A stretch of DNA of 39,421 nt from Bacteroidales bacterium (GTDB lineage: Bacteria; Bacteroidota; Bacteroidia; Bacteroidales; Marinilabiliaceae), in NCBI GenBank assembly GCA_900766825.1, contig CAAFWU010000060.1, positions 1-39,421 on the forward strand. The letters are read 5' to 3'. The number at the start of each line of letters is the position of its first letter. Position 1 is the first letter of the stretch. Both the position numbers and the translations under genes were made by a program. Positions 7,322 through 15,745 of the stretch are shown in pieces. The notes beneath the pieces are model-generated. The model worked only from the letters and a program-made list of their open reading frames with translations, ran no database searches and had not been told where the DNA came from.

Positions 7322-8263
7322 TTACTTGGCGGCGTTGATTTTGTCGAGTGCACCCATTACCTCGAGTACGTGCTGACGGCTGGTCTCGAGGAGTGCTTTC
7401 TCTTCGTCGTTGAGTTTGAGTTCGAGGACTTTCTCGACACCGTTTTTGCCAAGGACAACGGGGACACCGAGGTAGCAGTCGTTGATGCCGTACTCACCTT
7501 CGAGTTTGACGCAAACTGGGAATACGCGCTTTTGATCTTTGACAACGGCCTCGACCATCTGGGCTGCAGAGGCGCCGGGTGCGTACCAAGCAGATGTGCC
7601 CATGAGTTTAACGAGCTCGCCGCCACCATTTTGTGTGCGTTTTACGATGGCATCGAGTGTGTCTTTGTCAATGAGGTCGGTTACGGGGATGCCCGCTACA
7701 GTGGTGTAGCGTGGGAGGGGAACCATTGTGTCTCCGTGACCACCGAGGAGGAGACCCTGAACGTCCTTAACGGATACACCGAGGTGCTCGGCAATGAAGG
7801 CTTTGTAGCGAGCGGTGTCGAGGACACCTGCCATGCCGAAGACGCGGTTGCGGGGGAACTTGGAAGTGATGTGCGCCTGATACGTCATGACGTCGAGGGG
7901 GTTGGAGACGATGATGATGATGGCGTTGGGGCTAGCAGCAACGACTTGCTCGGTTACGCTTTTGACGATGCCAGAGTTGATGCCGATGAGGTCGTCACGG
8001 GTCATGCCTGGTTTGCGGGGGAGACCAGAAGTGATGACGACAACATCGGAGTTGGCCGTGCGGCTGTAATCGTTGGTGACGCCAACTGTCTTGGTGTCGT
8101 AGAGAGTGATAGGGGCTTTCTCGTAGATGTCGAGAGCTTTGCCCTCAGCTACGCCCTCTTTGATGTCGATTAGGACTACCTCGTTGACGACCTCGCGATA
8201 GGCGAGAACGTCAGCTACTGTTGCGCCTACGTTGCCGGCGCCAACAACTGTTACTTTAGCCAT
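7322..8263 (-). CDS. mdh: malate dehydrogenase
   Basis: This NAD-dependent enzyme interconverts malate and oxaloacetate in the TCA cycle or its reductive branch. The 313-residue product is of the LDH-like MDH class. The Rossmann motif VGAGNVGATVA lies at residues 7-17. The substrate-specificity loop LPRKPGMTR (81-89) has arginine at 83, the residue that favours malate over lactate. R152 and H176 (in GGHGDTMVPL) complete the catalytic site. A TAnnTTTG promoter lies about 48 bases upstream and a strong terminator follows. The coding strand is C-rich. Monocistronic. Identification is secure. Confidence 0.96.
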   Translation of the reverse strand: MAKVTVVGAGNVGATVADVLAYREVVNEVVLIDIKEGVAEGKALDIYEKAPITLYDTKTVGVTNDYSRTANSDVVVITSGLPRKPGMTRDDLIGINSGIVKSVTEQVVAASPNAIIIIVSNPLDVMTYQAHITSKFPRNRVFGMAGVLDTARYKAFIAEHLGVSVKDVQGLLLGGHGDTMVPLPRYTTVAGIPVTDLIDKDTLDAIVKRTQNGGGELVKLMGTSAWYAPGASAAQMVEAVVKDQKRVFPVCVKLEGEYGINDCYLGVPVVLGKNGVEKVLELKLNDEEKALLETSRQHVLEVMGALDKINAAK

Positions 8264-8310
8264 TTCTCTATGATTTAGATTTGTTTGTTAGCTTCTTAAA
8301 TATGCTTATA

Positions 8311-8318
8311 CAAAAGTA
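8311..8318 (-). promoter_or_regulatory. mdh promoter -7 element TACTTTTG
   Basis: The minus strand reads TACTTTTG, matching TAnnTTTG, 48 bases upstream of the mdh ATG. No clear -33 element was seen. Confidence 0.55.
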
Positions 8319-8373
8319 GCAATGTTAGGTGAAATACGGAAATATTTCTTTAATAAAATATATGTAGAGGTTG

Positions 8374-9024
8374 TTAACGGGAGATTGCTACGATGTTGCA
8401 GAGTTTTTCGTGCTGTATGGTTGTTGGGGCTCCGTGTCCTGGATAGACTTTGGTTTGCTCTGGGAGGGTTAGGAGGCGTGTTCTAATGGATTGTTCTATG
8501 GCTTTTTGGCTGCCTCCTGGGAGGTCGGTGCGTCCGCAACTGTATTGGAAGAGGGTGTCGCCCGAGAGTAGGAGACTGTCGGCTGGGGCATGGTAGCAGA
8601 TGCTGCCTGGGGTATGGCCTGGGGTTTCGATGACTGTGAGTTGAGATTGGCCGAGTTGGATGTTTTGGCCGTGGGTGACGTGGTGGGTTATGTTGAAGGA
8701 TTGGGGTGTCGGGAGTTGAAAGAGGCTGCAGATTTGGGCGTTGTCGGCGAGGAGGTAGTCGTCGGCTTGATGTGAAAGGATTTGGATGTTGGGGTATTGC
8801 TGTGCGAGGGTGGCTACACCCCAAATGTGGTCGAAGTGTAGGTGGGTTAGGAGGATGTGGGTTGGGGTTAGGTGGTGTGTGGCTATGTGTTGGGTTATTT
8901 GTTGGGTTTCTTGGGGGGTGAGGCATCCTGGGTCGACTATGGCACATTGGGATGTGGTGGTGTCGGTTAGGATGTAGGTGTTTTCGGAGATGGGGTTTAG
9001 GGGGAAGGGGGTTATTTGTAGCAT
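8374..9024 (-). CDS. metallo-beta-lactamase-fold hydrolase (glyoxalase II-like)
   Basis: This 216-residue cytoplasmic hydrolase has the metal motif THLHFDH (H61, H63, D65, H66), then ETPGHTPGS, SGDTLF and YPGHGAPT, the full set of MBL-fold ligands. The length and motifs fit the small GloB-like group that hydrolyses thioesters. The exact substrate cannot be read from sequence. The start MLQITPFPLN at 9024 was chosen because the longer reading frame upstream translates the REP-like repeats and low-complexity prolines (PPPP), which is not plausible protein. The gene lies 110 bases downstream of the mdh start on the same strand, but mdh has its own promoter. Confidence 0.88.
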   Translation of the reverse strand: MLQITPFPLNPISENTYILTDTTTSQCAIVDPGCLTPQETQQITQHIATHHLTPTHILLTHLHFDHIWGVATLAQQYPNIQILSHQADDYLLADNAQICSLFQLPTPQSFNITHHVTHGQNIQLGQSQLTVIETPGHTPGSICYHAPADSLLLSGDTLFQYSCGRTDLPGGSQKAIEQSIRTRLLTLPEQTKVYPGHGAPTTIQHEKLCNIVAISR

Positions 9025-9058
9025 GGGGGATGTTTTTAGGGGGGGGGGGATGGGAGGG

Positions 9059-9160
9059 GGGTGCGGTCGCGCCCTTAGTAATTTCTTATTTTTTTTGGGG
9101 GGTGGGGGGAACTGAAGATGGCGCGGTCGCGCCCTTAGTGTTTGTTTATTTTTTTTGGGG
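9059..9160 (+). repeat. pair of REP-like palindromes with G-run spacers
   Basis: Palindromes lie at 9059-9074 (GGGTGCGGTCGCGCCC) and 9119-9134 (TGGCGCGGTCGCGCCC), 60 bases apart. Each is followed by CTTAGT-like sequence, a run of eight or nine T and a G-run, so the repeated unit is about 60 bases. No gene is in this gap. Confidence 0.9.
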
Positions 9161-9168
9161 GGTATGAA

Positions 9169-9209
9169 AAACATCTGCGTCGGTTTCGGGGGAACTGGCG
9201 CAGATGTTT
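9169..9209 (-). terminator. intrinsic terminator after the large activase gene
   Basis: AAACATCTGCG (9169-9179) pairs exactly with CGCAGATGTTT (9199-9209), with a weaker inner stem. On the minus strand it lies 38 bases after the stop at 9247 and ends in a short T run. Confidence 0.8.
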
Positions 9210-9246
9210 GGGGTGCTTTTTTTCTTGTTTGAGTGAAGGGTTGGAT

Positions 9247-12200
9247 TTAGGCTTGGGATTGGATGGGGGCTTCGTCATCGGTGGTTTGGTCGATGAGGAA
9301 GTGGAGTCGGTTTTCGAGGTTAACACGGGCTACGGAGGAGTCGATATCGAGGAAGAGCATGCCTGTTTTGGGGCATATCTTTCGGAGTCGGTTCTCGATG
9401 CCACGGGCAACAATGTGGTTGGCGATGCAGCCGAAGGGTTGTAGACAGACTACTTTGTCGATGCCTCTGCGGCTTAGTTCGATGACCTCTCCAGCTATGA
9501 GCCATCCTTCGCCGAACTGGTTGACAAGGTTGAGGACACTGGAGGCGTCTTTGGCCATGTCGAATATGGAGCCTTCGGGTCGGTGGTACTTGAACTTACG
9601 GTTGATTTTCTCCCATCGTTTGGTACGGCTCTCAACGTAGGCACGGAGGAAGCGGGCACCGAGTTTGGAGCGCCATGAGGACTTTTGGATGTCGTGCTGG
9701 TCGTTGACTTGGTTGTTGACGAAACCTTGGAGCATGAAGCTTGTGATGGAAGGTACGACGACTTCGATACCGTGGTCTTGGAGCCATTGGCCTATGTGTT
9801 GCTGACCGAAGCTGTTGTACTTGATGTAGATTTCGCCAATGAGACCAACTACCTTTGGTTCGATGCCATTGGTTTCGATGGCGTTGTACTCGCTGACTGC
9901 TTGTTCGAGGAGTTCGAAGAGTTTCTTTTCTTGGAACTGGTCGACAAGTTGGATGGCGAGGTTTGTGTACTTCTCCATGAGTTTTTTGGAGGTACCTTTT
10001 ATTTTTTCGCGGACGACCATGGCTCGGTCCATTGCAGCGAGGCTCTCAGTGAAGATGATGAGCTTGACGGCCAGAGAGAGTGCAAGTTTGGCGTCGGCTT
10101 TGAAGGCAGGCTGTTCGTTGCCGTAGGTTTTGCCAGTGTTGAATGAGAGTAGGGGGACATCGGATAGGCCAGCGGTGACGAGTGCGTTTTTGATGAGTGC
10201 CAGATAGTTGGTGGCACGACATTGACCTCCTGTTTGCGTAATGCCGATGACGTATTTATCTCTCTCATCGCGGTGCTGGAGCATGAACTTTACGATGTCT
10301 CCGACGACGAGTGTTGCGGGATAGCAGACTTCGTTGTGTCCGTACTTGAGGCCTGTGGTTATGGATTCCTCATCTGGTTTTGGTAGGTTGACGAGGTTGA
10401 AGCCGAGGCGTTTGAAGTAGACGGGGAAAACGGGGGAGAGGGACTCGGAGAACCAGGGTACAACGATTGTTCGCTCTTTTTTCTCCTTCTCGGTGAAGGC
10501 GTTGTGTAGAGCGCGGTATTCCTGTTTCTGTATCTTATGGCCAAGGGCATCGCTTTGCTTGAGGCTCTCGACGAGGGAGCGGAGGCGGAGTCGGACAGAG
10601 CCTGGGCTACTGATTTCGTCGACTCGGATGACGGTGTGGTTTTTGCCTGCCGCATTGAGGATGTTGCTGCACTCGTCCATTAGGAATGAGTCTGGTCCGC
10701 AGCCGAAGGAGTTGATTTGGATGAGCTGAACGTTGTTGGGCAACTTGGCTACACCATGGGCTGCGTGGATGACTCGATTGGGGTAGGTCCACTGGGAGAT
10801 GTAGTTCATCTCGAGGCACTCTTGATGGTCTTCGCGGAAGACGTCGTCGGAGATTATGTCGACACCGAGGTCGGTGACGATTTGTGCGACTCGCTGGTTG
10901 ATGAGAGGGTCGATGTGATAGGGTCGACCTGTCATGACAAAGATCATGCGCCCATCGCGGATATCACGTTCGAGGATTTCTCGTTCGGATTGAATGAGGT
11001 GTTGTTTGACGGCTATTTTGGCGTCGATGGCTGCTTTGACGGCACGTTTTATGGTTCGACGCTTGACGCCGAGGGTTGTGAGGTAGTTATAGCAACTGTC
11101 GTAGATGGCATCCTCGTCGATGAATGAGATGACGGGGGTGTCGAAGTGGACACCATGTTTGTTTTCTGGGTCGACGGCTGAGCGGATGACATCGGGGTAT
11201 CCGCTTACGACTGGGCAGTTGAAGCAGTTAGAGTCGTGCTCGTGTTCCTTGGCCTCTTTGATGACGAGGGGATAGAAGATGCGTGTGACCTTCTTCTCGA
11301 TGAGGTTCATGATGTGACCATTGGTGAGCTTGGCAGGGAAGCAGATGTTGTCGCTCATGATGGAGAAGATGCCGCCACGGAAGAGTTTGGAAGTGGACTC
11401 GTCGGAGAGCACTGGTTTGAAACCGCACTCGGAGAAGAGAGTGTTCCAGAAGGGGAAGTTCTCGAACATGTTAAGGACACGTGGTATGCCAATGGTTCGA
11501 GGGTCACGAGGGTCGACAGTTTCGTCGGTTCCTCGGAAGGTATAGTGATATTTTTCGTCGATTTGGTTGCGACCGGGCTCAAGGCTCTTGCTGCGGGAAT
11601 GGAAGATGCGTTCGCACTTGTTGCCAGCGAAGCTGACGTTGCCGTTGGGGAATTTGAAGCGGACGACTTGACAGTTATTGGTGCAGCCAGAGCACTGAAC
11701 GGTGTCGGTTTTAATGTCGTGGAGAGTGCTGAGAGTGGCAACAGGGTCGAACGAAGAGTCGTTTTTCTCGACACTCTTTTGTGCAATGGCGTAGAGAGCG
11801 GAGCCGTAGGCACCCATGAGTTCGGGAGCGTCGGTTGTCCAGACCTCTTTGCCAGATAGGACCTCGAGGGCACGGAGAACGGCTTTGTTTTTAAAGGTGC
11901 CGCCTTGCGCAACTATGGTATTGCCTAACTTATTAAGGTTCTGCATTTTGAGCACCTTAAATAGGCAGTTTTTGACGACAGAGATGGCCAGACCCGCAGC
12001 AATGTCGCCAGGGTCGGTATTTTGACGAAGTGCCTCCTTGACCTTGGAGTTCATGAAGACGGTGCAACGTGTGCCGAGGTCGCAAGGGCGCCTAGCGTGA
12101 CATGCCATTTCGGCAAACTCAGCGAGCTCGATGTTCATCATGCCAGCGAATCCCTGCAGGAAGGAGCCGCATCCAGATGAGCAGCTCTCGTTGAGCTCGA

Positions 12201-13593
12201 TGTTGGCTACGGCGCCGTTGCGTATGAAAATGGACTTGATGTCTTGACCACCGATGTCGAGGATGAAGGAGACGTCAGGGTTGACGTAGTGAGCAGCCTT
12301 AAAGTGTGCCATGGTCTCGACGATGCCGTAGTCGAGGTTGAGCGCGGCCTTGACGAGATCTTCGCCATATCCAGTTACGCAAGAGCCTTTGAATGTGGCA
12401 GTTGCGTTATTTTCCTTAAGAAGTTGGAGGAATGAGTCGATGGCCTGCTCCACCTTGCGGAGAGGGTTGCCGTCGTTATTGCTATAGCTCTTGAAGAGGA
12501 TTCGTCCTTGGTTGTCGGTAACGACGAACTTGGTGGTTGTGGAACCTGAGTCGATGCCCAAGAAGACCTCGTGGTGGGCATTGGGTTGGATGGTAGCGTA
12601 CTGAAGAGGCTTGATTTTGAGGTGCTCTTTCCAGACGTTGTAGTCGGCATCGGAGGCGAAGAGGGGCGAAAGGTATTGCTCGCTGCCTTTGGTTGTTTCT
12701 CGTTTGAGTCGGTCGTAAATCTCGGCCAAAGAAAGTTCTTTACTAAGGTCGGCAGAGAGTGCTGCACCTCGGGCTGTTGTGGTCTCGGCGTTGGGGAGAA
12801 CGATGAGGTCCTGCTCCTTTATTTTCATAACGCGGACGAAGGCGGCACGTAGCGAGGGGAGGAAGGTGAGAGGTCCGCCAGTGCAGAGTACTGGGGTAAT
12901 GATGTCGGCACCATGGGCGAGAGTGGTCATGGTTTGCATGGCCACGGCGTTGAAGATGGAGGCGGCGATGTCGCTCATGGGAAGTCGTCGGCTGACGAGG
13001 TTTTGGACATCGGTTTTGGCAAAGACACCGCAGCGGGAGGCAATGGGATAGAGTCGCCCAAAGGAGAGAGCGGCGTCGCTCATGGCCTTAGGGTCGATGT
13101 CCATAAGAGTTGCCATTTGGTCGATGAATGCCCCCGTGCCACCAGCGCACGAGCCGTTCATGCGGATGTCGGGGCTCTTGCCTTGGTGGAAGAAGACCAT
13201 CTTGGCGTCCTCGCCACCGAGGTCGATGAGGGTGAAGTCAGTGCGACCTGTTTCTTTCATGGCTGCGCTGCTGGCTAGAACCTCTTGAATGAAGGGGAGA
13301 CCAGAGCGTTCGGAGAGACCTATGCCGGCTGAGCCAGTGATGCACACGCTATATGTGACATTGCTGCCGCAAGGAGAAGCTGCGTCGCAATTGTCGGAAG
13401 ATGGTTCTGTGGCTTGGGCCATGTCGTGGAGTTGACCCTCGATACAAGTGCGGATGTCGGCAAAGTGGCGCCTATAGGAGTTGAAAACCACTTGTCCGTT
13501 GGCGACGTCGATGACCACGAACTTGATTGTTGTGGAACCGGCGTCGATGCCAATGCGATAATGCCTCTTGCTGTCGTTGTTGCAAACTGTCAT
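9247..13593 (-). CDS. large acyl-CoA dehydratase activase (fused BcrAD/BadFG-type ATPase)
   Basis: This 1448-residue protein contains two ASKHA-type ATPase domains of the 2-hydroxyacyl-CoA dehydratase activator class. The first starts with GIDAGSTTIKF at about residues 15-25 and has cysteines C149 (NGSCAGGTGAF) and C188 (ASRCGVF). The second repeats this with GIDSGSTTTKF, NESCSSGCGSF and GTRCTVF. These cysteines match those that bind the [4Fe-4S] cluster in HgdC-type activators. A CSGCTNNC motif follows, then a DUF2229-like region (IGIPRVLNMFENFPFW) and HgdB-like sequence to the C-terminus. Such proteins couple ATP hydrolysis to very low-potential electron transfer. The start at 13593 was preferred to 13659 because the N-terminal motif begins soon after it. 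No separate dehydratase gene is adjacent, so the substrate is unknown. Confidence 0.88.
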   Translation of the reverse strand: MTVCNNDSKRHYRIGIDAGSTTIKFVVIDVANGQVVFNSYRRHFADIRTCIEGQLHDMAQATEPSSDNCDAASPCGSNVTYSVCITGSAGIGLSERSGLPFIQEVLASSAAMKETGRTDFTLIDLGGEDAKMVFFHQGKSPDIRMNGSCAGGTGAFIDQMATLMDIDPKAMSDAALSFGRLYPIASRCGVFAKTDVQNLVSRRLPMSDIAASIFNAVAMQTMTTLAHGADIITPVLCTGGPLTFLPSLRAAFVRVMKIKEQDLIVLPNAETTTARGAALSADLSKELSLAEIYDRLKRETTKGSEQYLSPLFASDADYNVWKEHLKIKPLQYATIQPNAHHEVFLGIDSGSTTTKFVVTDNQGRILFKSYSNNDGNPLRKVEQAIDSFLQLLKENNATATFKGSCVTGYGEDLVKAALNLDYGIVETMAHFKAAHYVNPDVSFILDIGGQDIKSIFIRNGAVANIELNESCSSGCGSFLQGFAGMMNIELAEFAEMACHARRPCDLGTRCTVFMNSKVKEALRQNTDPGDIAAGLAISVVKNCLFKVLKMQNLNKLGNTIVAQGGTFKNKAVLRALEVLSGKEVWTTDAPELMGAYGSALYAIAQKSVEKNDSSFDPVATLSTLHDIKTDTVQCSGCTNNCQVVRFKFPNGNVSFAGNKCERIFHSRSKSLEPGRNQIDEKYHYTFRGTDETVDPRDPRTIGIPRVLNMFENFPFWNTLFSECGFKPVLSDESTSKLFRGGIFSIMSDNICFPAKLTNGHIMNLIEKKVTRIFYPLVIKEAKEHEHDSNCFNCPVVSGYPDVIRSAVDPENKHGVHFDTPVISFIDEDAIYDSCYNYLTTLGVKRRTIKRAVKAAIDAKIAVKQHLIQSEREILERDIRDGRMIFVMTGRPYHIDPLINQRVAQIVTDLGVDIISDDVFREDHQECLEMNYISQWTYPNRVIHAAHGVAKLPNNVQLIQINSFGCGPDSFLMDECSNILNAAGKNHTVIRVDEISSPGSVRLRLRSLVESLKQSDALGHKIQKQEYRALHNAFTEKEKKERTIVVPWFSESLSPVFPVYFKRLGFNLVNLPKPDEESITTGLKYGHNEVCYPATLVVGDIVKFMLQHRDERDKYVIGITQTGGQCRATNYLALIKNALVTAGLSDVPLLSFNTGKTYGNEQPAFKADAKLALSLAVKLIIFTESLAAMDRAMVVREKIKGTSKKLMEKYTNLAIQLVDQFQEKKLFELLEQAVSEYNAIETNGIEPKVVGLIGEIYIKYNSFGQQHIGQWLQDHGIEVVVPSITSFMLQGFVNNQVNDQHDIQKSSWRSKLGARFLRAYVESRTKRWEKINRKFKYHRPEGSIFDMAKDASSVLNLVNQFGEGWLIAGEVIELSRRGIDKVVCLQPFGCIANHIVARGIENRLRKICPKTGMLFLDIDSSVARVNLENRLHFLIDQTTDDEAPIQSQA

Positions 13594-13632
13594 TTTGTCC
13601 TTCCTTTTTCTCTTATGTAGTGGTGCCCAGAG

Positions 13633-13770
13633 ATGTTGCTCATCGGCTGGGGAGCACAATTTAATTGTTTTAGAACCAGCGTTTACGAGGATATCAGATT
13701 GGTGTACGAGCGGAACAAGGAGCTGGTGCCAAGTGATAAAGAAACGCGGTTGATTACATCAAGGGGCTAA
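13633..13770 (+). other. possible 45-codon ORF or gene remnant
   Basis: On the + strand an open frame from ATG 13633 to TAA 13770 reads as a plausible hydrophilic protein tail (SVYEDIRLVYERNKELVPSD, then KETRLITSRG). It lies in the otherwise empty gap upstream of the large minus-strand gene and is partly antisense to its leader. It could be the remnant of a degraded gene. No family was recognised and no promoter is visible. Confidence 0.2.
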
Positions 13771-13851
13771 GAGATAGTTCCCTTGAAGAGACTCATAGCT
13801 AGAAAAGTTAACCGAGGTGTGAGTACTACGGTAAGTATTTGAGTGTGAGCA

Positions 13852-14421
13852 TCAAGGTTCTTTGGTCAAGAGAATGATGCTACTGTCTTTCGCACAAATA
13901 AGACTGCGGTCGTTGGCGCATCGGATGATCATGGCCCCCATGAGACCGTCTCGTTTGTTTTTTGACGATAGTCTTTGACGGATTTGCGATTCGATGCTTG
14001 GTTCGTAGAGCTTACGCATCTGTCGGGCCATGACCTGATCGACACAACTGGCGCTGTCTGGAATAATGTATTGAATATTGATAGAGTTGACGTCGGGAAT
14101 GAGGTTGATGGTGTCTGCGTTGACCCACCAATTTCCCTTGATTTTGACATCGTAGTCGAGAGTAATGTCGCGTGTGTCCCAAGCCCATTCGAAACAGTAA
14201 GTCATGCTGACGTTGGCATGCAAATCGAGTCCCCAAGGGTCCAACGACTGAATGGAGTTGATGACCATTCGGCACTCTACGCCGTCGGAATCGGTACAGA
14301 CGTCGGAGTGAAAGACCTCGTAGTCCCCCATGAGATGCCAAGGTTTACCAAGCAGCGGTCGGTCAGAGCAACCGACAGCCACCAAGGTTACGAGAACCAA
14401 AAGCATCAGGTATTTATTCAT
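13852..14421 (-). CDS. lipoprotein of unknown function
   Basis: The 189-residue protein begins MNKYLMLLVLVTLVAVGC, a clear lipoprotein signal with lipobox AVGC and lipidated Cys at 18. The mature protein is beta-rich with many aromatic residues, an early CTDSDGVEC segment that could form a disulfide, WWVNADTINLIPDVNSI in the middle, and a C-terminal GAMIIRCANDRSLICAKD. The family is not recognised. A TATCTTTG promoter lies about 73 bases upstream. It is probably an envelope protein facing the periplasm or surface. It is divergent from panB and separated from the activase gene by about 260 bases. Confidence 0.75.
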   Translation of the reverse strand: MNKYLMLLVLVTLVAVGCSDRPLLGKPWHLMGDYEVFHSDVCTDSDGVECRMVINSIQSLDPWGLDLHANVSMTYCFEWAWDTRDITLDYDVKIKGNWWVNADTINLIPDVNSINIQYIIPDSASCVDQVMARQMRKLYEPSIESQIRQRLSSKNKRDGLMGAMIIRCANDRSLICAKDSSIILLTKEP

Positions 14422-14493
14422 CAGCCAATTTTTGACTTAATTACGGACTTTTTGTGGAGAAGCGAATGATGGTTAAAAACGTCGCTTAACGTG

Positions 14494-14501
14494 CAAAGAT
14501 A
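14494..14501 (-). promoter_or_regulatory. promoter -7 element TATCTTTG of lipoprotein gene
   Basis: The minus strand reads TATCTTTG, an exact TAnnTTTG match, 73 bases from the start at 14421. The 14422-14866 gap otherwise holds purine-rich A/G sequence with no credible gene. Confidence 0.6.
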
Positions 14502-14829
14502 CTTTTTTATTCTGACTAGGCATTTTCAATTTTGAGAATATTGTCCTATTAAAGATATTTAATGCTTAAAAAGTTAGCAGAAGACGTTCAAAGGGCAAAA
14601 AAAGACAAGAAAAAGGAAAAAGTGAGGAAGACGTCAAAAGATAAATTAACTTTTTAGTAACATAAAAGGAGAGCAAGATTCAATGAATAGTGACAAATAA
14701 TTCTTTAACAGAAAGGGAAAGGAAACAGAAATGTGCAAATGGAAATAATAAAGAAGAGAAAAAGTGGGAATAGGGTTAAAGAGTGGCAAAAGGGTGATGC
14801 ATTATATTAATACAGAAGAATAAAAGTGT

Positions 14830-14837
14830 TACATTTG
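14830..14837 (+). promoter_or_regulatory. panB promoter -7 element TACATTTG
   Basis: TACATTTG matches TAnnTTTG and lies 30 bases before the panB ATG. It is the likely promoter for the panB-rluA-ffh-folD run. Confidence 0.6.
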
Positions 14838-14866
14838 CATCTTGCGATTAATGCTTATTAAACCAA

Positions 14867-15700
14867 ATGACGGAGAACAAAATAGCCGAAGGAACTGCCA
14901 AGTCGTCGAAGGTGACTGTGAAGACATTTGGGCAGATGAAACAGCGAGGTGAAAAGATATCGATGCTGACGGCATACGATTACACCATGGCCCAGATATT
15001 GGATGCTGGCGGCGTGGACTCAATATTGGTGGGCGATTCGGCATCGAACGTAATGGCAGGATGGTCGACGACACTGCCCATCACAATGGAGCAGATGATA
15101 TACCATGGCGCCGCTGTGGTGAGGGCCGTGAAGCGAGCATTGGTGATAGTGGATATGCCGTTTGGCACATACCAGACAGGGGTTCGCGATGGCATGACAT
15201 CGGCCATACGGATGATGAAAGAGACGGGAGCCGATGCCTTGAAATTGGAGGGAGGTGCCCGAGTGGCAGAGACGATAAAGGGGATAGTGGATGCGGGGAT
15301 ACCCGTGTGCGGTCACCTTGGTCTGACGCCCCAATCGATACATCAGTTTGGAGGCTATGGATTGCGAGCCAAGGAGGAGACCGAGGCCGAGACCTTGATG
15401 GAGGACGCCCGTAGGCTGCAAGCGGCAGGCTGTTTTGCCATTGTGCTGGAGAAGATACCAACAGCATTGGCCAAGAGGGTGACAGATGAGCTAAGCATTC
15501 CGGTGATAGGCATTGGCGCAGGCAACGTGACCGACGGTCAGGTACTGGTGGGACAAGACGCATTGGGCATGAGCACGATGTTTAAGCCAAAATTTGTTCG
15601 TAGGTACCTAAACTTGTTCGACACAATACGCGAGGCTGTGGCACAGTACGATGCCGACGTAAAGAGCGGTGCATTCCCCTGTGCCGAGGAGTCATATTAG
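14867..15700 (+). CDS. panB: 3-methyl-2-oxobutanoate hydroxymethyltransferase
   Basis: PanB transfers a hydroxymethyl group from 5,10-methylenetetrahydrofolate to 2-oxoisovalerate, giving ketopantoate for pantothenate and CoA synthesis. The 277-residue product is family length. Visible motifs are MLTAYDYTMAQILD, LVGDSASNV with the Mg-binding Asp, DMPFGTY, LEGGARVAETI, and VCGHLGLTPQS with the active-site His. It is the first gene of a tight + run. The folate link to folD downstream (which handles methylene-THF) is suggestive, though co-location may be accidental. Confidence 0.96.
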   Translation: MTENKIAEGTAKSSKVTVKTFGQMKQRGEKISMLTAYDYTMAQILDAGGVDSILVGDSASNVMAGWSTTLPITMEQMIYHGAAVVRAVKRALVIVDMPFGTYQTGVRDGMTSAIRMMKETGADALKLEGGARVAETIKGIVDAGIPVCGHLGLTPQSIHQFGGYGLRAKEETEAETLMEDARRLQAAGCFAIVLEKIPTALAKRVTDELSIPVIGIGAGNVTDGQVLVGQDALGMSTMFKPKFVRRYLNLFDTIREAVAQYDADVKSGAFPCAEESY

Positions 15701-15745
15701 GTTCTGCGCTGTAAAAATAAAGGAAACAAAAAAAGCTATACGACA

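Noticed and set aside
9025..9174. N-terminal extension of the MBL-fold protein (50 residues rich in Pro, Lys and Arg)
   Set aside because: It translates the two REP-like repeats and G-run spacers. The fold starts at MLQITPF (9024).
14640..14680. Possible XerD half-site (TTATGTTACT on minus) as a dif site near the composition switch
   Set aside because: No matching XerC arm with 6-base spacing was found, so a dif call is not supported by the sequence alone.
14760..14830. dif-like sequence around the ATTATATTAA stretch
   Set aside because: The arms do not match the XerC/XerD pattern beyond a few bases. It is more likely promoter-region AT-rich DNA.
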